A stretch of 64,000 nucleotides of DNA from Janthinobacterium sp. CG3 (GCF_000344615.1 NZ_KB467824.1:4969660-5033659), one strand, 5' to 3'; shown: positions 25,189 to 36,513, numbered from the stretch's first letter. Notes: generated from the letters alone by a model not told the origin. Made by a program: numbers and translations.

Positions 25189-26034
25189 CTACTCCGCCGC
25201 GCCGTCGCCGAGGTATTTCCGGTAGATCGCCTCGAAGCGGCCGCTGTCCTTCAAGTGTTTCAGTCCGGCGTTGAAGTCGTCGCGGATGCCGCGGTCGCGG
25301 AACACCGGCCGGTAATCCATCGGGTTGACCTTGACGAAGCTTTGCTGGGTGGTCGGGGCGGACACCAAGCCGTGCTCGCGCGCCAGCTTGATGCTGAAGT
25401 ATTTGAAGATGTTGCGGTCGCTGAGGACGACGTCGTAGCGGCCATAGTTCAACGTCAGCACTTGCAGCGCCTGGTCGTTTTGCTCGAAGTAGCGGCCGGC
25501 CTTGGCGACCGGACCGAGCCACTCGGGATAGCGTTTGGCGGCGCCGGCGAACGACAGCACTCGCAAGCCTTGTAGGTCGGCCGGCTTGCGGATTTGCAGG
25601 TGGCGCTCTTTGAGGCTGATGAAAACGTTGTCGTAGATGACGGCGGGGTCGCCGTAGAAGGCGCCCTCCGCCGTCATGTCCTGGCCCAGGTCGGTCATCG
25701 CGGCGGCCACGTCGCGGTTCTTGAAGGCCAGCGGGATGCGCGCGAACGGATAGTACTTCGGCCGCAGCACGTGGCCGCGGTGGGCCAGCGCTTCGCCGAT
25801 GACTTCCAGTTCGATCCCCGAGTTGCTCTCGGGCAGGCAGAACGGGGGGATTTTTTCGCCGAAGGCCATGCTCACTTGCGCGCCCTGGGCCGGGCCGGCG
25901 CACAGGCCGAGCGCCAGCGCGGCCGCGCCGGCCAGGGTGGCCACGCGCGCCGGCCAGTCGCGCGGCTTGCAAAGCTTGGCTTGTGTCACGGTGGTGTTCT
26001 TTCCGTTTACGCCGCTGGCTATCGTGTTAGTCAT
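25189..26034 (-). CDS. Periplasmic substrate-binding protein, family 3
   Basis: 281 residues with an N-terminal hydrophobic export segment (about 30-50, VATLAGAAALALGLCAGPAQG) after a long basic region. Then SMAFGEKIPPFCLPESNSGI, a first lobe, and a C-terminal lobe with VFRDRGIRDDFNAGLKHLKD and FEAIYRKYLGDGA, the classic SBP_bac_3 ending. The long pre-signal region suggests the true start may be an internal codon. No transport partners adjoin it. Confidence 0.82.
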   Translation of the reverse strand: MTNTIASGVNGKNTTVTQAKLCKPRDWPARVATLAGAAALALGLCAGPAQGAQVSMAFGEKIPPFCLPESNSGIELEVIGEALAHRGHVLRPKYYPFARIPLAFKNRDVAAAMTDLGQDMTAEGAFYGDPAVIYDNVFISLKERHLQIRKPADLQGLRVLSFAGAAKRYPEWLGPVAKAGRYFEQNDQALQVLTLNYGRYDVVLSDRNIFKYFSIKLAREHGLVSAPTTQQSFVKVNPMDYRPVFRDRGIRDDFNAGLKHLKDSGRFEAIYRKYLGDGAAE

Positions 26035-26377
26035 TGGAAGGCGCTGGGGTGATTGTGCTGGCGGCCGATAGTTTCGTCAACAACCGTGTGTCGGTGCGGA
26101 AAAATGTTGCTGCGTTTCATGCGGGCGCCGCCGGCGCTGTTGTTGTTAAGCCGCCACCTTCAGGCGGGAAAGTGTTGTAGATGCCTCGCATCTGGCAATA
26201 AGTTCTTGCAAATGCCTTTGGGCATGAATTAAATTGTCGGCCTTCTACAAGCCGGCAGCCACTGCCGGGGGCGGGGGGACACCCGTTCGCGCCGGCTGGC
26301 CGGCGCCAGCACAAGAGAAAGCGGGAGACGCTGCTTGGAACACTCTTTGTAAGCTTATTAAAATTCTGGGGAAGTCA
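26035..26377. other. Intergenic region upstream of the TonB-dependent receptor
   Basis: 343 bp without a convincing gene. AT-rich pockets at 26085-26110, 26205-26240 and 26345-26365 are possible promoter sites for the divergent genes. No Fur-type inverted repeat was recognised. Confidence 0.4.
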
Positions 26378-28597
26378 ATGATCAAGAAGTCGAACATCCA
26401 CAAGCGTCTCGCCCGCACCCACGGCGCGATGCTGGCCTTGAGCGCCGCCCTGCCTATCGGCTCGGCGATGGCCCAGTCGGCCGCCGCGCCCGCCGCCGCG
26501 CCGCAATTGGAAACGGTCACCGTCACCGCGCAGCGCCGCAAGGAAAACATCCGCGAGGTGCCGGTCTCGGTGACGCTGCTGCGCGACGAAAAACTCGACG
26601 TGCTGGTCTCCGGCGGCCAGGACATCCGCGTGTTGGCCGGCAAGGTGCCGAGCCTGAACGTGGAGTCGTCGAACGGGCGCACCTTCCCGCGCTTTTACAT
26701 CCGCGGCTACGGCAACACCGACTTCAGCACCTTCGCCTCGCAGCCGGTCTCGCTGATCTACGACGACGTGGTGCAGGAAAATCCCATCCTGAAGGGCTTC
26801 CCGATCTTCGACCTGGCCGGCGTGGAAGTGCTGCGCGGTCCGCAGGGCACGCTGTTCGGCCGCAACACCCCGGCCGGCGTCGTCAAATTCGAGTCGGAAA
26901 AGCCGAAGCTGGCGACAGTGGAAGGCTATTACAACGTCTCCGTCGCCAGCCACAACACGGCCAACGCCGACGGCGCCGTCAACGTCCCGCTGAGCAAGGA
27001 ATGGGCGATGCGCGTGTCGGCGCTGCGCCAGCACCGCGACGACTACGTCGACAACAGCTTCACCGGCGCCAAGGACGCGCTGGACGGCTACAACGAACAC
27101 GCCGAGCGGGTGCAGTTGCTGTACGCGCCGAACGGCCAGTTCAACGCGCTGTTCAACCTGCACCAGCGCGCCACCACGGGCAGCTCGCGCCTGTTTTACG
27201 CCAACTTGATTAAAAAGGGGACGAACGACATCGTCGACGGCTACGACGCCGGGCAGTCGCATACCAACGGCCAGAACTTCCAGCGCCTGCGCAGCAACGG
27301 CGGCAGCGTGCGCCTGAGCTGGGACCTCGACAGCGTCAAGCTGTTCTCGATCACCGGCTACGAAGGCGTCGACGACTACCTGAGCCGCGGCGACATCGAC
27401 GGCGGCGCCAAGACCGGCCCCGGCTTCATCCCCTTCCAGGTGGAAAGCGCCGGCGGCATCGGCGCCGTCAAGCAGTACAGCCAGGAATTCCGGGTCGAGT
27501 CGAAAAACGCCGGCCCGCTGAACTGGCAGAGCGGCCTCTACTACTTCAACGAAGACGCCAACGGCTATACCGACGGCTTCAACAGCGACAGCGGCGCGCG
27601 CACCACGCACCTGGCCAGCCACCAGAAGAACACCGCCTGGGCGGCGTTCGGCTCGCTCAACTACGCCTTCAGCGACGCCTTCACGCTGCGCGGCGGCCTG
27701 CGCTACACCACCGACAAGAAAGACTTCAACACGGTCGAGGCGCTCAACGTGGTGCAGATCGGACCGAACGGCGTGGCCGAGAGCAAGAACAAGGTCAACT
27801 GGGACGTCAGCGGCAGCTACAAGATGAACCGGGACGTCAACGTCTACGCCCGCGTCGCCACCGGTTTCCGCGCGCCGAGCATCGCCGCCGCCAACAGCCA
27901 GGTGCCGATCACCGTGGCCGACGCCGAGACCATCCTGTCGTACGAGGCCGGCGTCAAGGCCGACTTGATGAACCGGCGCGCCCGCGTCGCCTTCAGCGTC
28001 TACAACTTCGACGTCAAGAACCAGCAATTGACCGTCGTCGGCGGCCTGTCGAACGTGACCCGGCTGATCAACGCGGCCAAGACCAAGGGCCACGGCGCCG
28101 AGCTGGACCTGGAAGGCTTCGTCACGCCCAGCCTGAAAATGTCGCTGGGCGGCAGCTACAACTTCACCGAGATCAAGGACACCAGCCTGTCCGTCGGCAA
28201 GTGCGGTTCGTGCACCGTGACCGATCCGCTGAACGCGGCCGGGCGCGTCGTCATCGACGGCAACCCGCTGCCGCAGGCGCCGAAGTGGATCGTCACCAGC
28301 ACCGCGCGCTACTCGGTGCCGCTGGCCGACGGCGAACTGTTCGTCTTCACCGACTGGGCCTACCGCAGCAAGATCAACCTGTTCCTGTACGAAGCGGTGG
28401 AATACAGCGCCAAACCCTTGCTCGAAGGCGGCTTGCGCGTCGGTTACACCTGGGACAGCGGCAAATATGAAGTGGCCGCCTACGGCCGCAACATCACCGA
28501 CACCAGGCGCGTCACCGGCGCCATCGATTTTAACAATCGCACCGGCTTCCTCAACGAGCCGCGCATTTGGGGCGTCCAGTTCAAGGGCAACTTCTAA
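26378..28597 (+). CDS. TonB-dependent outer-membrane receptor
   Basis: 739 residues from ATG 26378, which follows TGGGGAAGTCA. Signal peptide 1-32 (LALSAALPIGSAMAQ), then a TonB-box-like LETVTVTAQRRKENIREVPV (about 43-62). The plug domain (65-190) carries YIRGYGNTDFS and VEVLRGPQGTLFGRNTPAGV. The beta-barrel ends in an aromatic residue (QFKGNF). It imports a scarce ligand through the outer membrane with TonB energy. The plug type resembles receptors of sphingomonads and other gluconate or siderophore users; the substrate is not predictable, and no partner gene is adjacent. Confidence 0.92.
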   Translation: MIKKSNIHKRLARTHGAMLALSAALPIGSAMAQSAAAPAAAPQLETVTVTAQRRKENIREVPVSVTLLRDEKLDVLVSGGQDIRVLAGKVPSLNVESSNGRTFPRFYIRGYGNTDFSTFASQPVSLIYDDVVQENPILKGFPIFDLAGVEVLRGPQGTLFGRNTPAGVVKFESEKPKLATVEGYYNVSVASHNTANADGAVNVPLSKEWAMRVSALRQHRDDYVDNSFTGAKDALDGYNEHAERVQLLYAPNGQFNALFNLHQRATTGSSRLFYANLIKKGTNDIVDGYDAGQSHTNGQNFQRLRSNGGSVRLSWDLDSVKLFSITGYEGVDDYLSRGDIDGGAKTGPGFIPFQVESAGGIGAVKQYSQEFRVESKNAGPLNWQSGLYYFNEDANGYTDGFNSDSGARTTHLASHQKNTAWAAFGSLNYAFSDAFTLRGGLRYTTDKKDFNTVEALNVVQIGPNGVAESKNKVNWDVSGSYKMNRDVNVYARVATGFRAPSIAAANSQVPITVADAETILSYEAGVKADLMNRRARVAFSVYNFDVKNQQLTVVGGLSNVTRLINAAKTKGHGAELDLEGFVTPSLKMSLGGSYNFTEIKDTSLSVGKCGSCTVTDPLNAAGRVVIDGNPLPQAPKWIVTSTARYSVPLADGELFVFTDWAYRSKINLFLYEAVEYSAKPLLEGGLRVGYTWDSGKYEVAAYGRNITDTRRVTGAIDFNNRTGFLNEPRIWGVQFKGNF

Positions 28598-28619
28598 GCC
28601 CGTCGACGCTGAGTCGCGC

Positions 28620-28660
28620 ACAACCCGCCCCGGCCCCAGCGCCGCGGCGGGTTGTTTGCT
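28620..28660 (+). terminator. Terminator between convergent TonB receptor and gluQ
   Basis: Stem ACAACCCGCC/GGCGGGTTGT with a 16-base GC-rich loop, followed by TTGCTTTC. The T-tract is weak. It starts 23 bp after the receptor stop. Confidence 0.5.
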
Positions 28661-28661
28661 T

Positions 28662-29591
28662 TCAGGGCGCCGCGGGCGCGCCGCGCCGGCGCAGCAGCTG
28701 CGCCCACGCCGGCAGGGCCAGGCGCCAGAAGTCGTCGAGGCTGGCCGCGCGCAGCTCCATGCCGAGGAAGCGCGCCGCCGGCAGCAGCGCCGTGCGCAGC
28801 AGCTCGGCGGGCGCGGCGCCGGTGTCGAACGCTTGCGCGCCGGTTTGCTTCGAGAGTTTGTCGCCGGCCGGGTTGGTAACGACGGGCACGTGCAGGTAGG
28901 CCGGCCGCGGCAGGCCGAGCAGCCCTTGCAGGTAGATCTGGCGCGGCGTCGAGTCGAGCAGGTCGGCGCCGCGCACCACGTGGGTGACGCCCTGGGCGGC
29001 GTCGTCGACGACGACGGCCAGCTGGTAGGCCCAGTAGCCGTCGGCGCGGCGCACGATGAAGTCGCCGACGGCGTCGGCCAGGTCCTGGCGCAGCGCGCCG
29101 TGCCAGCGGTCGGTGAAGCCGACCACGCCGCGCGGCGCCGGCGGCACGCGCAGGCGCAGCGCGCGCACGGCGCGCCCGGCGGCGATGCCGTTGCGGCAGG
29201 CGCCGGAATACACCGGCGGCGCCGCCGCCCGGGCGGCGCCGGGGTCGGCCCGCGCATCGAGGATTTCGCGGCGCGAGCAGGCGCAGGGGTAGATGTCGGC
29301 GCGCAGGGCGCCGGCCGCCGCCTCGTACAGCGCCAGGCGTTCGCTTTGCCAGGCGACATCGCCGTCCCAGTGCATGCCGCAGCGCCGCAGCGAGGCCAGG
29401 ATGGCGCGGTCGGCGCCGACCACGTTGCGGTCCCAGTCGAGGTCTTCGATGCGCACCAGCCATTGGCCGTGGTGCACTTTGGCGTCCAGGTAGCTGGCCA
29501 GCGCCGCCACCAGCGAACCCAGATGCAGCGTGCCGGTGGGGGAGGGGGCGAAGCGGCCGACGTAGCGGCGGGTGTCGCGTTCTGATGTCAT
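28662..29591 (-). CDS. gluQ: Glutamyl-Q tRNA(Asp) synthetase
   Basis: 309 residues, a truncated glutamyl-tRNA synthetase without the anticodon domain. It attaches glutamate to queuosine at the wobble position of tRNA-Asp. Class I motifs are RFAPSPTGTLHLGSLVAAL (HIGH-type) and DKLSKQTGA (KMSKS-type). The catalytic core RIEDLDWDRNVVGAD is present, as is a zinc-site pattern with IYPCACSR and YSGACR. Length and motifs are normal. Confidence 0.93.
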   Translation of the reverse strand: MTSERDTRRYVGRFAPSPTGTLHLGSLVAALASYLDAKVHHGQWLVRIEDLDWDRNVVGADRAILASLRRCGMHWDGDVAWQSERLALYEAAAGALRADIYPCACSRREILDARADPGAARAAAPPVYSGACRNGIAAGRAVRALRLRVPPAPRGVVGFTDRWHGALRQDLADAVGDFIVRRADGYWAYQLAVVVDDAAQGVTHVVRGADLLDSTPRQIYLQGLLGLPRPAYLHVPVVTNPAGDKLSKQTGAQAFDTGAAPAELLRTALLPAARFLGMELRAASLDDFWRLALPAWAQLLRRRGAPAAP

Positions 29592-29833
29592 TCGAAGCCG
29601 GCAGGTAGACTTTAAAGTTAACAGTGTGATTATGCTATTCTATTCCTTGTGCCGTTTTTTGTCGGGGCGGCGTGGGGGACGCGCCGCACACCCGGGGCGA
29701 GGGCCGGGGCGGCAACGGTGTTTTTTTGCCCGGCGCGGCGTTGATACAACAATGCGCGGCGCGCTTGCGCGTAGAATCGTCCAGACACACATTGCTTCGT
29801 GTTAACAGATTCGTTCACTGCATTGGAGGAAAT

Positions 29834-30631
29834 ATGGTTAGTCAGCAATCCCGACGTCAGAATCAGCGTTGGTCGGCTTACACTTTGCGCGGCATCGCCT
29901 TCGGCGTCTTGGCCGTCGCCGCGCAGTGCGCCGGCGCGCTCGAAAACCTCCCCGCCTATAACACCTACCAGGCGGTGCCGTTCGTGGTCGGCGGCGGCGG
30001 CTTGGCCAGCGACATGGTCGGCTATTTGAACGACAAGCTCAAAGGCAAGTACCACTTCGATTTGACCGTGCTGCCGCGCGACAAGCTCAACCAGACGCTG
30101 GAGAAGGAGCCGAACTTCAAGGGGGTGGTGCTGTTCCTCAATCCGATGTTCGTGGGCGACCCGGACAAGAAAAAATACCATTGGACCCCGGCCGTTATCG
30201 CCGACTCGAACGCGGTCATTTCGCTGAACACGAAGAAGGTCGATTATGTCGACCCGGACTCGCTGAAGGGCTTGAAGTTCGCCGGCGTGGCCGGCAACCG
30301 CTACGCCGGCCTGGATGATCGCTTCGGCAAGGATATCCAGCGCGAGAACAGTAACGAGGAGTTGTCGAACATCCGCAAGGTGTCGTCCGGCAAGGCCGAC
30401 GTCACCATTATGGCGTCGAGCACGTACCGCTTCCTGCTCAAGCAGTTGGGCGACGCCAGCCCAGTCAAGTCGACGCTGTACCTGTCGCCGAAGCCGCACG
30501 CGAAATTCGACCGCTTCCTGTTCAGCGCGAACGGCGACGCCGCGCTGGCCAAGGAGCTTGACGCGGTGGCCGCCGGCATGAAGGGTGATCCGGCCTGGAA
30601 GGCCATCACCGGCAAGTACGGACTCGAGTGA
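29834..30631 (+). CDS. Periplasmic substrate-binding protein
   Basis: 265 residues from ATG 29834, preceded by GGAGG at 5 bp. Basic N-terminus, then a signal segment (IAFGVLAVAAQCAGA) and a family 3-like binding protein (PAYNTYQAVPFVVGGGGLAS, GNRYAGLDDRFGKDI, GKADVTIMASSTYRFL). It overlaps the next binding-protein gene by 4 bp (GTGA), so the two are co-translated. Two binding proteins without permease genes is unusual and suggests a signalling role or use of a distant permease. Confidence 0.8.
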   Translation: MVSQQSRRQNQRWSAYTLRGIAFGVLAVAAQCAGALENLPAYNTYQAVPFVVGGGGLASDMVGYLNDKLKGKYHFDLTVLPRDKLNQTLEKEPNFKGVVLFLNPMFVGDPDKKKYHWTPAVIADSNAVISLNTKKVDYVDPDSLKGLKFAGVAGNRYAGLDDRFGKDIQRENSNEELSNIRKVSSGKADVTIMASSTYRFLLKQLGDASPVKSTLYLSPKPHAKFDRFLFSANGDAALAKELDAVAAGMKGDPAWKAITGKYGLE

Positions 30632-31491
30632 ACGTGGCGCCGGCCGGCGTGCGGGCGCCGTCGTGGCGCGTTTGCCTGGGCCTGCCGGCCTTGGCGCTGG
30701 CGCTGGCGTCGGGGCCGGCGCGCGCCGCGCCGATCGTGCTGGCGGTGAACCAGTGGTGCCCGTATATCTGCGAGCTGGCCAGCGCCCGCCGCGGCATCCT
30801 GGTCGACGTCATCACCGAGCTGTTCGCGGCCGAGGGTCTGGCCGTGTCCTTCGTTAACATGCCGCTGTCGCGCGGCGTCCAATCCGCCCGCGGCGGCCAG
30901 ATCGACGGCGTCGTCGGCATCCTGCCGGCGCTGGCGCCGGACTTGCTCTTTCCCGACCAGCCCGTCATCGACACGCAATTTTGTTTCTTCACCGACGCCG
31001 GCAGCGCCTGGCGCTTCGGCGGCTTCGGCAGGAAGTACGGCGGCGTCGCGCTGGGCGTGGCCCATGGCAAGGTGGTCGATGCGCGCCTGGCGCGCGCGTT
31101 CGACAAGGTGGCGCGGGTCAGCGGCGAGGGCGTGACCCGGCGCATGGTCACGATGCTGCAGTTGCATCGCCTGGACGCGCTGCTCGAGGAGCGCCGCAGC
31201 GTGGAGTATGTGCTGGCGACGCAGCACCTGGCGCCGCTGAGGATGGCCGGCTGCATTGAGCGCAAGTACGAGTATGTCGGCTTCGCGCCGGGCGGCGCGC
31301 GTGCGCGCGACTATGCGCAGATGTTTTCCGGGGGGATGGTGAAGCTGCGCGATTCCGGGCGTCTGGCGCAGATCGTGGCCGCGTATGGCGACGCCGGCAA
31401 GCGGCAGGGCGTTAGCGGGCGCCATGAAGGCGCCGCGACGGTGCAAGGCGCCGTGGTCGGACCCTCATTCCGCCCAGTTATGGTGCCGTAG
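30628..31491 (+). CDS. Periplasmic substrate-binding protein, second of a pair
   Basis: 287 residues. The GTG start overlaps the previous stop as GTGA. Signal peptide about 1-34 (LPALALALASGPARA). The mature part begins IVLAVNQWCPYICE and has a family 3-like layout, ending with GGMVKLRDSGRLAQIVAAYG. The last 30 residues (GVSGRHEGAATVQGAVVGPS) are not family-like and may be recently acquired by read-through into the intergenic region. Confidence 0.78.
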   Translation: MNVAPAGVRAPSWRVCLGLPALALALASGPARAAPIVLAVNQWCPYICELASARRGILVDVITELFAAEGLAVSFVNMPLSRGVQSARGGQIDGVVGILPALAPDLLFPDQPVIDTQFCFFTDAGSAWRFGGFGRKYGGVALGVAHGKVVDARLARAFDKVARVSGEGVTRRMVTMLQLHRLDALLEERRSVEYVLATQHLAPLRMAGCIERKYEYVGFAPGGARARDYAQMFSGGMVKLRDSGRLAQIVAAYGDAGKRQGVSGRHEGAATVQGAVVGPSFRPVMVP

Positions 31492-31500
31492 GCCGGATCC

Positions 31501-31513
31501 GGGGGGGGGGGGG
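31501..31513. repeat. Run of 13 G residues
   Basis: A homopolymer G tract 9 bp beyond the stop of the binding-protein gene. Such runs slip easily; length errors in sequencing are also likely. Confidence 0.9.
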
Positions 31514-31572
31514 CGCCGGGGCGGACGCGTAATCCGACGCCGAGCCGCCGCCGAGCCGCCGCCGACGCCAGC

Positions 31573-31598
31573 CGGGTTACGCCGTTCCGGCTAACCCG
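31573..31598. repeat. REP-like palindrome, family B
   Basis: CGGGTTACGCC and GGCTAACCCG arms around GTTCC, as at 1682-1711. Confidence 0.75.
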
Positions 31599-31684
31599 AT
31601 CTACGGCCTTTGGGTCTGCCCCCGGACTCGCGGCGTTGGTTTGGATGAACTCAACGCCGCAGCCGTGCGGGCGGCGAGGTCCGC

Positions 31685-32554
31685 TTAGAAGTGGTATTCG
31701 GCGCGGATCATCGGCGTTTTGGCGGTGTTGCCAACGCCGCCGGTGGTGGCGTCGGTGTTGCCGAACTTGTTGTTCCAGTACTGGTATTGCAGGCCGACGC
31801 GGAAGGTGTTCTTGGCTTTGCCCATGGCGGCGCCGACGTCGAGCATCAGTTGCATGTCGATGTTGGTTTCCACGCCGGTTTTGCGCCCCACCTCGTCGTT
31901 GCCCTTGGCGTCGATGACGTTGGCGAAGCCTTCGAACGACAGCAGCGGCGTCACCGGGATGCCCCACACCGCGTTGAGCATGGCGTGGGTCTTGTAGGTG
32001 TAGCGCCCGTTGACGTTGGAGATCGGCGCGAAGGCGCCGCTCGGCGCGTTGCTTTCACGCAGCAGCAACAGGCTGGTGTTGAGGAAGCCGGGCACGTCCC
32101 ACATCAGCGTGGGGCCGGCCACCAGCATGCGCTTGCGCGAGTTGTAGCCGGTGTCGTTCTTGGTGTTGAGGTCGAAACCGGCGGTCACGCCGACGCCGCG
32201 CACCGGGCCGAATTTGATGTCGCTGCCGCGCAGTTTGCCGATGTCGAGCGTGTGGCGGTAGAGGATGTAGGCTTCGCTGGCGCCCGAACGCTGGTTCAAC
32301 GAACCCGGGTCCTTGCTGTCGGACATCAGGTAGTCGACGTTGACGAAGTTGCTGCCGTATTTGTAGCCGCTGGCGTGGGTCAGTCCGACGATGTTTTTCT
32401 TGATGTCGTTCGGGTTGAACGGTTCGCGGTAGTCGCTGCCGGCGCGCCAGCTGATCGAGGTGTCGCTCCAGTCGGCGGCGTGGGCGCCGGCGGACAGGCT
32501 CAGGATGGCGGCGAAACACAGGCGGGGAACGAGACTCGATGTTGTTTTGTACAC
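31685..32554 (-). CDS. Outer-membrane Tsx-like nucleoside channel
   Basis: 289 residues from a GTG at 32554, with AGGAG 6-7 bp upstream; the ATG at 32578 lacks a ribosome site. Signal peptide (LCFAAILSLSAGAHA), then a beta-barrel starting DWSDTSISWRAGSDYREPFN, with NVDYLMSDSKDPG, and ending in YHF. The pattern GPTLMWDVPGFLNTSLLLL is that of Tsx-family nucleoside channels. It is divergent from a BMP-type nucleoside ABC transporter, which supports the call: nucleosides would cross the outer membrane here and the inner membrane through that transporter. Confidence 0.82.
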   Translation of the reverse strand: MYKTTSSLVPRLCFAAILSLSAGAHAADWSDTSISWRAGSDYREPFNPNDIKKNIVGLTHASGYKYGSNFVNVDYLMSDSKDPGSLNQRSGASEAYILYRHTLDIGKLRGSDIKFGPVRGVGVTAGFDLNTKNDTGYNSRKRMLVAGPTLMWDVPGFLNTSLLLLRESNAPSGAFAPISNVNGRYTYKTHAMLNAVWGIPVTPLLSFEGFANVIDAKGNDEVGRKTGVETNIDMQLMLDVGAAMGKAKNTFRVGLQYQYWNNKFGNTDATTGGVGNTAKTPMIRAEYHF

Positions 32555-32917
32555 TTGAAACTCCTCTTGACGTTGCATGAAAAAAACATGGCGCTGGCGG
32601 CGTCGACAACCAGACTAGCCCGGCAATGATGCGAGAAGCGCCCCCTCGCGGGCTGCCAGGGCGGTTAATAGTTGGTATATTCGAGCTGATATAATAGTCG
32701 GATTTTCGTACCGGCAGGGGCTGGCGGCAACGGCGTCGGCCGTTGGCTATCGTGTAAATAGTTTCCCGGTGTTGTTTTTACGCTGAAAGTCTGCGCCGGC
32801 GCAATGACCGATGCGGATAATCGGGACAGATGCCGATACGATACATGGCGTTGGCGGCCCGCCGTGGCGCCGATTCCGATGAATTGTTGGTGACCGTTCG
32901 AGAACGATAAAAACGAC
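32555..32917. other. Regulatory region between tsx-like gene and nucleoside ABC operon
   Basis: 363 bp without a gene. A TATAAT lies at 32690-32695 in an AT-rich patch (32664-32705) and may be the -10 box for the rightward operon, but no good -35 is seen. No riboswitch-like structure was recognised. Confidence 0.45.
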
Positions 32918-34448
<1,531 letters not shown>

Positions 34449-34456
<8 letters not shown>

Positions 34457-35516
34457 ACTCGAAGCGCGCGCCACGCCGTCGGCGGCGATGTCCTGGTGCT
34501 CGCCGCTGCTGGCGCTGCTGTTGACGGTGTTGTGCGGCGCGCTGCTGTTCGTCGCGCTGGGCAAGGACCCGCTGGCCGGCCTGGCGGTGTTTTTCTGGGA
34601 GCCGATGAAGGACTTGCGCGGCCTGTCGGAGCTGGGCGTGAAGGTGGCGCCGCTGCTGTTGATCGCCGTCGGCCTGGCGGTGTGCTACCGCGCCAACGTC
34701 TACAACATCGGCGCCGAGGGCCAGTTCGTCGTCGGCGCCGTCAGCGGCGGCGCCGCCGCGCTCTACTTCGACGACGCCGGCGCCGCCGGCGCGTGGGTGA
34801 CGGCGCTGGTGCTGCTGGCCGGCATGGCCGGCGGCATGGCCTGGGCCGGCGTCACGGCGTTCCTGCGCGACCGTTTCAACGCCAGCGAAATCCTGGTCTC
34901 GCTGATGCTGGTGTATATCGCCCAATTGCTGCTGAGCTACCTGGTGTACGGCGTGCTGAAGGACCCGGAGGGGTTCAATTTTCCGCAGTCAAAGCTGCTG
35001 TCGGAGGCGCTGCTGCTGCCGATCGTGCTGCCCGGCACGCGCCTGCACCTGGGAATAATCCTGGCGCTGCTGGCCTCGGTCGGCGGCTGGCTGTTCCTGT
35101 CGAAAAGCATGGCCGGTTTCCGCCTGCGCGTCGGCGGCATGGCGCCGGCGGCGGCGCGCTACGCCGGCTTCTCGGCGCGCAAATCGCTGTGGACCTCGAT
35201 GCTGCTGTGCGGCGCGCTGGCCGGCCTGGCCGGCACCTGCGAAGTGCTGGGGCCGCTGGGCCAGTTGACGCCGTCGGTGTCGCCCGGCTACGGCTTCGCC
35301 GCCATCATCGTCGCCTACGTCGGCCGGCTGCACCCGGTCGGCGTGGTCTTCTCCAGCTTCATCATGGCGATGTTTTACATCGGCGGCGAACTGGCGCAGT
35401 CGCGCCTGGGCCTGCCAAGCGCGATCACCGGCGTGTTCCAGGGCGTGCTGCTGTTCGCGCTGCTGGCCTGCGACGTGCTGATCCACTACAAACTGCGTGT
35501 TAGCCGGAACCCATAA
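34449..35516 (+). CDS. Nucleoside ABC transporter permease (first)
   Basis: 355 residues, about 8-10 membrane helices, of the BPD_transp_2 family. YRANVYNIGAEGQFVVGAV is the typical coupling motif. RFNASEILVSLMLVYIAQLL and SPGYGFAAIIVAYVGRLHPV are further markers. It starts inside the ATPase gene (ATGTTTAA overlap) and ends by sharing one base with the next start (TAATG), so the operon is tightly coupled. Confidence 0.93.
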
Positions 35517-36433
35517 TGGACGCCATCGCCCTCCTGATCGCCGCCAGCATCAACGCCGGCACCCCCCTGATGCTGGCCGCGCTGGGCTTGCTGATCAATG
35601 AAAAATCCGGCGTCGTCAACCTCGGCGCCGAGGGCATGATGCTGATCGGCGCCGTGGTCGGCTTCGCCGTCGCCGTCAACAGCGGCAGCCCGGCGCTGGG
35701 TTTCGCCGCCGGCGCCGGCGCCAGCGTGGTGCTGGCCGGCTTCTTCGCCTGGATGACGGTGTGGCTGGGCACCAACCAGTACGCCACCGGCCTGGCGCTG
35801 GCGCTGTTCGGCGGCGGCGCCTCGACCTACATCGGCATCAACTACGTCGGCAACAGCCTGAGCAACGGCAGCTTCGGCGTGCCCTGGTTGCAGGACCTGC
35901 CCTTCGTCGGCCCGGCGCTGTTCCGCCAGCACCCGATGGTGTACCTGGCGCTGCTGCTGTGCGCGGCCATCGCCTGCTTCCTGTACCGCAGCCGCGCCGG
36001 CCTGGTGCTGCGCGCGGTCGGCGAGTCGCCGTCGTCGGCGCATTCGCTGGGTTACGACGTGCGCCGCATCCGCCTCGCCGCGATCCTCTTCGGCGGCGCC
36101 TGCTGCGGCCTGGCCGGCGCCTTCATGTCGCTGGTCTACACCCCGCTGTGGGTGGAGAATATGGTGGCCGGGCGCGGCTGGATCGCGCTGGCCTTGACCA
36201 CCTTCGCCACCTGGCGCCCGGCGCGCGTGGTCGGCGGCGCCTACCTGTTCGGCGGCATCACCATTTTGACGTACTCGGTGCAGGGCGAGGGCGTGGCGGT
36301 CGCCTCGCAACTGCTGTCGATGCTGCCCTACCTGGCCACCATCGTGGTGCTGGTGCTTATTTCGAGCAACGCCAACTACATCAAATTGAACATGCCCGCG
36401 TCGCTCGGCAAGTATTTCAAGCCGGGCGCCTGA
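35516..36433 (+). CDS. Nucleoside ABC transporter permease (second)
   Basis: 305 residues, about 8 helices, the second BPD_transp_2 permease. Family motifs are INEKSGVVNLGAEGMMLIGA (27-46), AVGESPSSAHSLGYDVRRIR (coupling helix) and GRGWIALALTTFATWRPARV. It forms a heterodimeric channel with the previous permease. Confidence 0.93.
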   Translation: MDAIALLIAASINAGTPLMLAALGLLINEKSGVVNLGAEGMMLIGAVVGFAVAVNSGSPALGFAAGAGASVVLAGFFAWMTVWLGTNQYATGLALALFGGGASTYIGINYVGNSLSNGSFGVPWLQDLPFVGPALFRQHPMVYLALLLCAAIACFLYRSRAGLVLRAVGESPSSAHSLGYDVRRIRLAAILFGGACCGLAGAFMSLVYTPLWVENMVAGRGWIALALTTFATWRPARVVGGAYLFGGITILTYSVQGEGVAVASQLLSMLPYLATIVVLVLISSNANYIKLNMPASLGKYFKPGA

Positions 36434-36513
36434 GGCGTTTTACGTTGCTGCGCCGTTGTCTCCCCCGCGGCGGGGCCGGAAGGTAGGTGGGGGGAGCCAA
36501 CACGAGGAAAATC

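Noticed and set aside
26375..29359. Open frame of 994 codons on the minus strand
   Set aside because: Antisense shadow of the TonB receptor, and out of frame with gluQ in the part they share.
32640..32917. Purine-type riboswitch upstream of the nucleoside transporter
   Set aside because: No conserved aptamer pairing or core motifs were found in the leader.
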